Shown one piece after another: positions 20,540-32,500 of a stretch of DNA of 64,000 nt. This DNA comes from Yamagishiella unicocca (lineage: Eukaryota > Chlorophyta > Chlorophyceae > Chlamydomonadales > Volvocaceae), in NCBI GenBank assembly GCA_003116995.1, contig BDSL01000153.1, positions 1 to 64,000 of the forward strand. The letters run 5' to 3'. The notes beneath the pieces are model-generated. The model was not told the origin of the DNA. It made no database searches and saw only the letters and a program-made list of their open reading frames with translations. The position numbers and the translations under genes were made by a program. How positions within the stretch are numbered: the first letter of the stretch is position 1; each line of letters begins with the position of its first letter.

Positions 20540-23500
20540 CGCTCCCCACCGCCACCTGCCGGGTGCCCCGCCGCGAGGACACCGACACCATCACGATGCG
20601 CATGCGGCCCAGCTGCGACCGGCTAACGTTGTCTTTGGGGGGGGAGGGGCGGGGGAAGGGGCGGGGGGAGGGCCGGGGGGAGGGGCGGGGGGCTGACACG
20701 GGGAGAACAGGAAGGGGGGTGGGAGAACAGGAAGGGGCAGGATGCCGGCGGGAACAATTATCGGGAGGAAGAGGCTGGCGGTAGCGGGAAGGGGGGGCGC
20801 AAGGAAAACCCGTGCAGCGGGAAGGGGGGGGAGAGCGTAATGAGGCGGGCTGAGGGGTGGCTCAGCATTGCTGCGTGTCGTACTTGCCAAAACAGGATGA
20901 CGGCAGGAGGGCGGAGTGGGCCCCTCACCCGTGTGTGTCCGCATGGACTGGCAAGCAGGAAGAAAGAGTGGGTGGCTGGGTAACGACGAGCTCGTGCACC
21001 AACAGGGCAGGCAAAGGTGGGTGGTTGGGTGGTGCATGAAGGGGAGCCAATACGTGCAGCTGCGAAAAGGGCCGCATCAGGCGACTCACCGACCAAGCCA
21101 AACAGCCCCGGCCAGCCGCCGAGTTCGAACGCCTTCGCCCACTCCTGCGCCGGCAACACGGGCGGCAGCGGGCGCAGCAAGACGTGCGGGGTGGGTTAGC
21201 CCAGCAGCACACGCCCCCCCACCCCGCCTCGCAGTAGCGGTCGGCTCCCTGCTAGCGGTCCCGGATGTGACCCGGGACCGCCAGCATCGCCACCAGCGAG
21301 CTGCCCAAGGGCTCCCTCAAGCTGCGCCTGCCTGCCCGTGTCCCCGCACCTGTGTCCCCACTCCGACACCAGCGGGTCCAGCCAGACACCCGAGGCGCAC
21401 GCTGCGTGTGTGTGCTTGTCTGTGTGCCGTGGCAGTGAGTGGCAGAAGGGCAGCCGCAACCAGCGACCTGTCCGCCGCAACGAGACGGTTCCTTGCCCCG
21501 CATGGTCTCTGTCACGACCGACCCACCGACCCACTGGCTGCCTCTCACCGACCCACCGACCCACAGGCTGCCTCCCACCGACCCACCGACCCACTGGCCG
21601 CTTTTCACCGACCCACCGACCCACTGGCCGCTTCTCACCGGGGAGTTCCGTCCGGCGTCCGGCAGCTGTGCGACGCAGATGCTGTCCTGGCGGCGGTTCG
21701 ACAGCAGCAGGTCGCGGACCTGGAGGGGGGGGGTGAGGGAACGTGTGGGGCATGTGAGGCCAAGTATCCGCCAGGGGGGGCCGGGTTAGGGTGAGGGATG
21801 GCGGCAGGCGCAGACTGAGAGACATGGAGAACTGATGAGGTGGGGTGGGGCGGAAGGCCAGAGCCTTGCCTAGCTGCCTGTTCGTGGGAGAGCTGCCGTC
21901 TCGCCCGCTGCTGCCCGCCTCCGTGAGCCCATCCACCACCCACCACCCAGCACCCAGCAAACAACACCCCAGCACCTCCTCGTGCCATCGCCGCGGCCCC
22001 CTGTGCCCCTCTCACCCTCTTCGCGCCCCCTGGACCCCCCCCGGGCCCCTGCTCTCCACCCGAATCCCCCCCGAACCCCTCTCCCCCCCTGTCATGTAAC
22101 TGGGTTTTCTCACCACGCCCCCGAACCCCTCCCCGGCCCTCTGCGCACCTTGGCGCACGCTAGCACCGCCATCTGGACCTCCTGCGGCGTAATGGACAGA
22201 CAAAGGGGGGAGAGACGGGGGGCATCCGGGTGGTCGTTCCTCTCCAACCTGTTGACAACTGCCTAATGGCACTAGGGACGCCCAAGTGGGGTTCCACTGT
22301 GGTGGTAGTAGTGGTGGTGGCGGAACTACCCCACCCCCCCGACCCGTCACCGTCCCCGTCTTCCCCCGCCCTCCTCGCCGCCGCCCCTGACGCCGCCCCT
22401 GCCGGCCCCCCGCTGCTCCCGCCGCCGCCGACCCCGCCGCCGCCCCCCCCGCCGCCGGTCCCCCCCCCCGCGCCCCCCGCCGGCGCCTCTCCGTTCTACC
22501 GCCCCTGCCCGCCGGCCTACATGCGCGCCCTCCTCCTCTTCCACAACATCCTCCTCACCCCCTGGCAGCTCGCCTATACCCCCGCCCCCGCCCCTCCACC
22601 CACCCACGCCCCCGCCGCCGCCGCCGTTCCCGTCCCCGCCGCCGCCCCTCCCCCCGCCGCCGTCCCCGTCCCCGCCGCCGCCACCGCCGCCGTCCCCGTA
22701 CCCGCCCCCGCCCGCGCCGCCCCTGCCGCCGCCGACCCGCCCCCCCCGCCCCACCCAGCCCCTCCACGTTCACCCCCGCCTACTACGCCGCCACCGTCAA
22801 AATGCACAAAACCCCGCCGCCGCTTCGTGCCGCCTCCACACACGCCTCTACGACAAACGCGTCCACCCCGCCTTCGCCCACGTCCGACTCACCCGATTCA
22901 TCCCCGTCCACTCCAATGTCAATGAATCCTCCAAGCGCAACATCTTCACCAGCCAGTTCCACCGCCTCCGCCGCGTCATCACCGACCCCCATAATTTCTG
23001 CCTCGAAATCGCCCTGGTCTTCAAAGCCCTCGTCGCCCAAGGCCACTCCCAACGCCGGCTGCTCACCACCCTCCACACCCTCGTCGCCGCCTCCCCTTTC
23101 CTCTACCACCACGCTCGCCGCGCGGGCGCCGTCGACCTCCTGGCCGACATCCACCGCCACCTATGACCCCACCCGCCCTCGCCCCCGCCACCCCTCCTCC
23201 TCCCTGGCGCCCCCCCAACCTCCGCCCCGTCGCGCCCTCACTCCGCACGCTCCGCTCTACCTGACCGCCGCTGCGCCCGCCAGCGGCGGGGCCCACACCT
23301 CGTCGGGCCAGCCAGCAGCCCCAGACCTCCCTGCCGGCCCCATGTTGTTCCTAACGCCCCCTGCTGCCCCTTGCCCGCATGCTTCGCGTCGACCGCTTCC
23401 CCACCCGCTCTGGGCCCTGGCCAGGTGAGTTCCGCCGCTGGGTTGGGCCTCTGTTCTGATAGTTTTTTGCTAGTCGTTGCGTTCTTGTCTGCGGGCGTCG

Positions 23501-26500
23501 GGACCTGCGTCTGGGCTTTCGCGTCCCCCATGGCGGCGCGGCGCGGCTTCGCCTGGACGACAGCGGACCTCCTCTGGTAATGACCGGCTTCCTCACGCAT
23601 CTGGTCGGTATTCGGGCGGGTCGGGACTGGGACTCCGACTAGGACTGGGACTGGGACCGGACCGCGATGGCCGCTCTCCCATAGCGCACCAACTCCCACA
23701 GTTTTCCTGCTAGCGCCCAAAACCGATTCTGGAAAAACTTTACGTGCGTCGCGCGGGGTCCTCGCTTCCTTTCGTCTCGCCGTAGCCGATATAGCTTAGC
23801 CGCCAAAGGTCATATTACGACCTTCGGCTTTCGTATCCCCAACCCAGTTCTCCATCATGCATCTCAAACTTCTGTTTTAAACGGGTTTTTTTTCCGGACA
23901 TCCACGGGTTTCCCTCGAACCCCCCCGTTCCGGACATCCATGGGTCCATGAGTGAGCGAATGGGCCGCGGCCCCGGCACACTCGGCAGCGCTCTCCCCTG
24001 CTCCCCCGCCCTCAGCCCCCGCCCTCAGCCCCCGCCCCCCCGTGGCGTTGTTCCTGACGCCCGCTGGTGGACCCTGCCTGCATGCTTCGCGCCGGCCGCC
24101 ATCACCACCCGCTCTGTGCCCTGGCCAGGTGAGTTCCACCGCCGGGTGGGCACCCGTTTTGTTCGTTTTTTCCTAGTTGTTGCACTCGTGTCTGCGGGCG
24201 TCGGGACCTGCGTCTAGGCCCTCGCGTTCTCCGGTCCCCCATGGCGGCGCGGCTTCGGCCTACCATGGACGCCGGCGGACCTGATCTGGTCATTCCGACT
24301 TCTTCGTGTCGTCCGCAACCCTATGGTCGGTATTCGGGCGGGTCGGGACCTTGCCGCGCTGTCCGCTCTCCCATCGCTCGGCGCCTCCCCCAGTTTTCCG
24401 GCTAGCGCCCAACACCATCGGTTCCGCGAAACGTTTCCTTGCGTCGCGCGGGGTCCTCGATTCATTTCGTCTAGCCGCCGCCGATTTCGCTTAGCTGCCG
24501 AAGGTCGACATATGACCACCGTCTTTTGTATCCTCACCCCAGTTCTCCAGCATGCAATGTAAAACGTCTGTTCTAAACGGTTTTTTCTCGCATCCACGGG
24601 TTTTCCTCAAAGCCCCACCTCGCCCGAGTCACTTACCCCCGCCCCTGCCCCAGCCGCCCCCCCCCCGCACCTCAACGTTCTCACACGCCAGGACCCCAAA
24701 GTCCCTCTGCAGCATGAAGTCGCGCAGCTGCAGATACACGTCGTCGAAGCTGCGGGGGGTCGGGGGGCGACAGCATCGGGGCTCCGAAGCCAGCGCAGAC
24801 TGCCGCAGCAGCTGCGAGCTAACACACGCTAGTAGGGTGCGGCTGCAGTACAGTTGCGGTTACGGTGCGTTACGGCGACCGTCACTGCTCGAACTCCTCG
24901 TCACTCCCGTCACTCCTTTCGGGACCCCGCGCGGACCGCTTCCCCCGCGCCCGTCCCAGCTCGGCTACGTCCTGGCCCTTCCCCGCCCTTCCCACGGAGA
25001 TCCTCTCAAACCCCCGCCCGCGGCCCCCCTCCCGCCCTCCGTATCCCCCACCTCCTGCGCGCCATCCCCATCACGTTGACCCCCCGGGGCATCTGCCAGG
25101 AGTGCACCAGGTCGCAAAGGAACTGCACCGCCACGCAGCAGGGCGTGCCGGGGGGGGGGCGGTAGGGGTCCTGCGGGCGGCGGCGGCGAAGGGGGGTGGG
25201 TAGGAGGGCGGGGTGGGGGGTGGGGAGGTGAGGAGACCAGGGGGGGAGTGGGCGCTTCCGTTACTCAGCCGCACGGCACCCAAAACACTGGCCACAGAAA
25301 GATGTGCCCAGTCATTGACAACGATAATGCGCTGACTGCCATGAAGGCCGGGCGAGTGGCGGGTACTGGCAGCGGCGCCCTCCCTCCTCCAACTCCAACG
25401 TCAACGAACCCTCCAAGTAAGCGCAACATCTTGACCAGCCAGTTCCACAGCCCCCGCCGCGTCATCACCGATCCCCATAACTTCTGCCTCGAAATTGCCC
25501 TGGTCCTCAAAGCCCTCGTCGCCCAAGGCCACTCCCGACGCCGGCTGGTCACCACGCTCCGCGACCTCGTCCCATTTCTAGTCGGGCAAGCCAGCAGCCC
25601 CGGACCTCCCTGACAGCCCCGGCGCCCAGCAGCCACCGCCGCCGCAGCAGCCCGCCCCGGCGCCGCAGCAGCCCTGGCGCCCCGCCGCCGCCGCAGCCAG
25701 CCCCGGAACCACTCGCCTGTAAAACGCCCTCGGACTCCCCGCGCGCCCCCGGCTCCCTCTCCCTACGCACCTCATCCCACGCCAGCTCCCTCCCCCCTCC
25801 ACGGCCGTTTCCCCCGCCACCAGCCGCGCCCGTAACACCCATAGCGAATTACACCATACCGCCTCGCTCTCGCGCTCTTCTCCCCCCCCCGCCCCTTGGC
25901 CTACCCGCGCACCCGCCATTCGCACACAGCCTCCTCCCCCAACCCCCCCTTCCCCTTCCCACATAGGCAGCCCCCCTTCCCACATAGGCAGCCCCCCTTC
26001 CCACATAGGCAGCCCCCCTTCCCCGCATCCCGCGCCGCACTGTGGCAGCGCCGTGCTCGCTGTGGCAGTGCTGTGGGGATCCGTCCAGCCCGGACCGCGC
26101 ACTGCCATCCCCGTCCCCAGTCTGCTCGCCTGCTGGTTACCTCCCTGCCCCGCATCTCCACGCTCCATCTTTCCTAACCGCCGTCCTCCGTCGTACAGGC
26201 CCGCGTCGTTCCTAACCGCCGTACTCCGCCGTACAGGACCGAGTCGTACCCGTCTCCCCGTATATCCGGCCTACTCTTCACTGCCTCTGACTCTTTCGCC
26301 GCGCCGCTGGGGCTTTTTCGTTGTTTTGGCTCCTGCCCACCCATTCCGCCAATAGGTGGTGCTCCTGACGCCCGCCGGTGCCCCCTGCCCGCATGCTTCA
26401 CTCCAACCTCCATCGCCGCCCGCTCTGGGCCCTGGCCAGGTGAGTTCCACCGCCGTGTCGGGCACATGTTTTCTTTGCTTTCTGCTAGTCGTTGCGTTCT

Positions 26501-29500
26501 TATCTGCGGGCAACGGGACCTAGGCTCTCGCGTTCTCCGGTCCCCCATGGCGGCGCGGCGCGTCTCCGGCAGGGACGCTGCTGCTCCCCCCGGCCCCCCC
26601 CCCGCCGGTCTCTTTGCGACCGCCCCGCCGCACCCGGAGTTTGGTATTCGCTGCTCCCCCCTCATCCTCCCGCGCCCCCTCCCCCCCCGCCGCACGGGTT
26701 TCTCCTCCTCCTCCCCTTCCTCCTTCCCCCGGGCGCACCTGGCTCCTGATGTCCGCTGCTGCCCCCTCCCGCCCCGGCTCCTGTAGCCCCCTCGGCAGCC
26801 TCAGCGCCAGCGGCACCCACATGGCCACCCGGTCGCACAGCCGGCGCACCCCGAAGGCGGTGTACAGCCGCAGCAGCGCCGCCAGGTGCTCCGCCCCCAC
26901 CGCCGCAACGGGCCACCGGTACTGCGGCATCACATGCGAGCAAGTGGGGGACGATGAAGGAGCGGCACCGTTAGCCGGGGTTGGGGTCGTCTACGGATCC
27001 CTCGCTACACCTCCCCCGAATTCCACGCCCCCCCCCCCTTCCAACTTCCCCCCCTTCCAACTCCCCCCCTTCTAACTCCCCCCCCCAACTCCCCCCTCGC
27101 AACTTCCCAATCATAAACGAGAGCTCGATCTCCATCCCCCGTCCCACCTCGAACCGCCGAGCCAGATGCTGACAAAGCTCCGGCGTCCTCGCCAGCAGCA
27201 GCCGGTCAGGGCCCCCGGCCCCCGCCCCCGCGCGGACCCCGCCCGTGCGCCCGGACCTGGCGGCCCCGCCCGCGCGAGCCGCTGCTCCTCCCCGCCGGTG
27301 ACGACCAGCAGCACCAGCGGCACCAGCCACCGCCGCGGCAGCTGCTGCGCCCTCGCCGCCGGGAGTTTGAGCGGCGTCGGTCCCAGGTCTGCCGGCGGTC
27401 GCCTCCGCCGCGCTCGCGCCGAAGCCCTCCGTCAGTGTCAAGAGGGCCCAGTCGCCCTCCCGCTGCTCGTACAGCTCCAGCAGCGCCACCCACTGAACCT
27501 GCTCAGCCACCTCTATCAGTTGAACCCTGGTTCGACCCCGCACGTCGCCACCCGCAGCCGAAAGCGCCCGCCGCGCCACCCGCAGGAACAGCGGGCCCAC
27601 CTCTTCGAAGAGCCACCGCTCAATTTGGACCTTGTATGGCACGTCGCCGTCGCCGCCGTCACCGCGTTGCGTCGCGGCCGGCTGCCCCCGGTCGTGGTGG
27701 TGTGGTGGTGAGGAGGAGACGTCCCCCGCTGCCCGGCAGCGGCCGGATCCGCATCCGTCGCCGTCGAGGTTGTTGCTGCCGTCTGGATCCGCCTTCGGAC
27801 CGGCGCCTTCCGCTGCCCCCTTACAGACGCCGACCACATCGGGCCCTCTGACGCCAGGGGCACCTCCGTCGCCCTGTCCCACGCCTGCTGCTGCTGCTAC
27901 TGCCGCTGCATCCAACGCAATAACGCAGCTACTGCCGCCTTGACTGCAGCCACTGCCCTTGCCGCCGCCACTCTCACCGCCAGCCGCGTCCTGCTCCACA
28001 CCAGCGGCACCTTCCTCGCCATGGCTACTGCCGCAGCAGTGGCTACTGCCGCCCTCGCCCTCCTCCTGCTGCAGCTCCTGCGGCCACGGCCGTGGCAGTA
28101 GCGCCCAGCGTACTGCATGCTCGGCCAGCCGTACGCAGTCTTCCCGGCCGGCGCTACCCTGCGGCTCCAGCAGCGCTGTCGCCATGTGTCGCCGCATCAC
28201 GGCTCGCAGCTCGGACATCTCCAGGCCGTCACGGACACGTTCCACCCACTGCGCGGTGCCGGGGGGCGATGGGGGCCGATGGGGGGCCCGGGAGGGGCCG
28301 GGGGGAAGTGGGTTTCTGTTCTCTGGGTGTGCGGCGGGGTACGGTGCGGCTGCAGCAGCATGCGACTGCGACCACCGGCACCGCACGACGCGCACGGGTC
28401 GCGGAAGTGCCGCTGCAGCCCTTTTCGACCAGCCGCTGCTTGCACATAGTAGGGTCATCAGAAGCACTGAAATGTGATTTCTTCTGATTCATCGATCTGG
28501 CAATTATATAACTACGATGCACAGCACAGCGCACCCCACCGTCGCGACCCGTGGCCCAGCCCTCGCGACCGCCGCCACCTCCCCCCACTCCCTTACCCCC
28601 CGGGGCTCCTCTTAATACCCCCTACGTGCTTCCGGCTGCTGTGTCCTCCCGCCGTACCGTCTCGACCACGCTGTCGCACTCCGCCCCCTCCATAGCCGCC
28701 GCTCCTGTCCCGCGGCACTGCTGTCGCACGCAGGACAGCAGGTCCCTGAACAGCACGTGGAGGCCGCTGCTGCGGTGGCAGTCCAGAGCGCGGAGCAGCC
28801 GCAGGGACTGGGGGCGGGGGGGGCGGGGGGAGATAGCGAGGAAACCACTGAACCGGCGTAGGAGGGAAGACGAGAAATGTTGTGGCGCGAGGAAAAGTCT
28901 AACACGCGTGGATGTGGGGGGGACGGATTGTGAGGAATGGGAAGGAACGGATGAGTGGGGTACAGGATAAAGCGTGGGTAAGAGGAAACCCTTGGGGTGG
29001 AGGAATTGAAGTCTGGTACAGGCGTTGCTGGAAGAGGGAAGGTTTCGATCCACCCAAGATCAGCACCGACACAAGGAGAAGCCGAGACGACCCCAGTAAC
29101 TCATCCTTGCCATAGACCTGCTCCCTGCCGTTAGGGCATCGCGGTGTGGACAGGTGCCGATGAAAAACGCAGGAACGCCGCTTCCTCTCCAGCCCCCTTC
29201 TCTCAGCCTTCTCCCCCCCCGGGTTTCCTTTCAACCCCTCCGGGTGTTCGGGGCATACGGTTTTCAACTCGTACAGAGGGGTTCCTCGATGCCCAGGGTT
29301 TTTCGCTACCCCCCTCCCTACCCCCTGCCCTACCCCCAAGGCGCCTAGCAGCACAGTGCCCACAAGGGACTCCACCAGCGACTGCCGTTCCCGCCGCCGC
29401 TGCCACTTCTGCCTGCGTGCGGTTTGCTCCCCCTCCCCCTCCTCCCCAGCGCCCTGTGGCGACGCCTGCTGCTGCTGCGGCGGCGGCGGCGGCGAGGTCG

Positions 29501-32500
29501 GTCCGTCCCCCGCCCCCCGCCCCGCCTCCACCCGCGGCTCCGCTCCGACCCCCAGGGCCCGCAGGCCGGAGGACATCAAGTCGGCATGTACGGCGTCGCC
29601 GCCTTTGGGAGGAGGATCGCCGCCGCTGAACGGACGATCAGCGCCAGCACTGCCGCCGCCTTGGGGCCCGCCTTCACGTTCGCCGCTCTCAGCAGCGCCC
29701 AGGTCAGGCCCGCAAGCAGGCCCGCTGCTGGCGGTAGTCATGCTGGGGCTGGCGGCGCCGGCGCCGGCGTCAGAGCCAGCCTGCACTTGCACCCCTTCCC
29801 TTCCCTCCGCAGCGACCCCGATGCCGCTGCAAGCAGGTAGCCCTGCACCGCCCTCCCCCGCTGGCTCCACAGCTGCCCCCTGGGCCTCCCGCTCTGCCTC
29901 GCTTCCCCCGGACTGGGCGCCCGCCTCATGGATGACGGAGTCGGAAGCGGCGGCGGCGCCCTTCCCGCCGCTGGCGACATCCGCGGGGCCTACCATCGCC
30001 ACGGCCGCCAGCTGCTGCCCGAGAACACCGCCCGGATCCGGATCCGGACCGGGCCCGGTGGACTCAGGCGCCGGCGACCCCGACTCCCGCCCGCCGCCGA
30101 TGCCGGCGAGGACGCTGTTGCACATCGGCGCGCCGACCGCAGCGGCAGCACCCGCACCATCCCTCCCCGCAGGAGCGCCACCAACATCGCCGCCGACAGC
30201 AGCAGCCCCGCTGGCATGCACTCCCTCCGGCGGCTGCGGACCCGCCTCCTCTTGGGTGTCGCCGCTTGCAGCACCGCCGCCGGCACCTCCGAGGGGAAAC
30301 TCGGCATCGCTGCCGCACAGCGCGGCACGAGGGGGGCGAGGTGCAGTGGGCTAGGCCGCGTGGGTGGAAATGGGAACCCCATATCGTTGGCAAACCCCAC
30401 CGGGCCCCCTGGACCTGCTCAGCTGCTAGGTATGTTTCCCCTCTCTTCCCCTCAGGTCCGCGGCTGTGGAGTACCCGCTCGACAACTGAGCAGGACACCG
30501 CCCGCCAGGTGGCGCCCCCATGCAACCTGCGCCTCAGCATCACAATCCCCCTCAGTAAGCACTCACGGCACATCGCCGGGACCTGGCGCCGCCGCTACTC
30601 CTTCCTTACCCGCCACTCCCAGCCCTTCCATCCACTCTTCGCCCTCCTCCCTCGGTCCCCCTCTCCCCCCACCCTCCGCCGTTCTTTATGCCACCACCCC
30701 CCTTCGCCCCCTACCCCCCCTCCCGCCCGCACCTGTCATCGCTGGAGCCGTACAGGTCCTTTAGGCCGCCGTAGTACAACTTGGAGCTGGCTGTGCCGTT
30801 TGGGGGGTACCACCGGACCCACCTGGCCAGTGCATTACCCAGGTGCTCGGCCTACGGGGGCGCAAGGGGCGGGGGGTGCGTCCCGGGCTGTGGCAAAGGG
30901 GGTCGCCTGCATTGTGGCCCAGCCTTGTGCCGCTGCTGCTGGCAAGGATGCTGTCGGTGGCAGAGGTGGTGGCGATGGGCGGCTTGTGGAGGCGGGCAAG
31001 GTGAGGGGGTGAGAGCGGTGCGGTGTTTCGGTCACTTCCCAGACCTCGGTGGCCCAGCAGCAGCGGCGTACAGATAAACGAGACGACAGCCCTGGTTGTC
31101 CGCCGGCAGCAGCCGCCACCAACCTCAGTCCCTCCTGCAGGGGGCCCTCAGTCCCTCAGCAACCAAGCCCGGGGCTGGCAGCGTTGTGTAAAAGGGCGTC
31201 CCGCGCCGTACCTAAGGCCAGCCTGATGCCGTATCTAAGGTCGGCTTCTTGCCGTACCTAAGGTCGTCCTGCTGACGTACGACGCACCTTCGTCCTCGCC
31301 ATGCTCTCAGCATTGAGCGTGTCCTCGTCCAGCTCGTCCAAGTGGGCAGCCTCGTCCCCGGCCAGTCCCGCCTGCGTATCCTGACCTGCAGCCGAGGCGG
31401 GGACGGCAGCAGGACACTGTCACCGCACCACCATCACCGCCACCATCAAAACCTCATGACGTCACCAACAGCCGCCAGCAAGTGGGGCAAACGCCAGGGA
31501 TGGCAGCAGCACTCCCGGGGGGCCAGCAGCAGTCCACGACGTAGGTCAATGGCACGCAGTGGCAGGGTGTGTGCTGTGCGGCAAGGTGGGGTGCGCGGGC
31601 AGCTTCGGGCTGCCCCGTCACCCCGCTGGTCCGGGACACCCGACCGAGGCGTCGCTGTCCGTCATTGTGGCTGCCACGTCCCTCCGCACACGCAACCCCA
31701 ACCCAACCCAGCCGTTTCTGCACTACCCCAATCACAGCGTTTCTTCGCTATCCCGACAGCAGCCCCACCCCATCTTATCCTCAACCTAATCCGGTTTTGA
31801 TTTTCAGTGTCGACCTACGGGTTTCCTCTCATATCCCACCCCACCGCAGCCCCCACCCCACCCTACCCCAGCCCTAGCCTACCCCCGCCCCGCCACCACT
31901 CTATCTCAGCCTCAGCCTGCTAGCCTGCTGCTTCCCCCCCCGCCCCGCATCTTCACGCCCCATCTTACCGCACCCACATCCCTGTTCTGACTTTCCTAAC
32001 CGCCGTACTCCGCCGTACAGGACCGAGTCGTACCCGTCTCCCCGTATATCCGGCCTACTCTTCACTGCCTCTGCCTCCTTCGCCGCGCCGCTGGGGCTTC
32101 TTCGTTGCTTTGACCCCTGTCCTCCCGCTCCGCCAATGGGTGGTGCTCCTGACGCCCGCCGGTGCCCCCTGCCCGCATGCTTCACTCCAACCTCCATCGC
32201 CGCCCGCTTTGGGCCCTGGCCAGGTGAGTTCCACCGCTCGGTCGGGCCACCGTTTTGTTCGCTTCTTGCTAGTCGTTGCGTTCCTGTCTGTGGGCAACGG
32301 GACTTGTGTCTAGGCTCTCGCGGTCTTTGGCCCCCCATGGCGGCGCGGCGCGGCTCCGGCCTCCTGCCACGGACGCTGGCGGCCCCAGTCCGGTAATCCA
32401 TGGCTTCCCGCTCGCCAGTTCTCCCGCCAGCACCCAAAACCAACCGGCCTCGCAAAACGCTCCCTGGCGCCACGTGGGGTCCTCGATTCCGTTAGCCTCG

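Noticed and set aside
22230..22925. Pro-rich plus frame and Gly-rich minus frames
   Set aside because: Low-complexity CCG/CCCGCC tract. Only the part beyond about 22765, in a different frame, looks like real retroelement coding.
27515..27540. GGTTCGACCCC as a tRNA T-loop
   Set aside because: It lies inside the 367-codon exon of the large gene and no cloverleaf forms.
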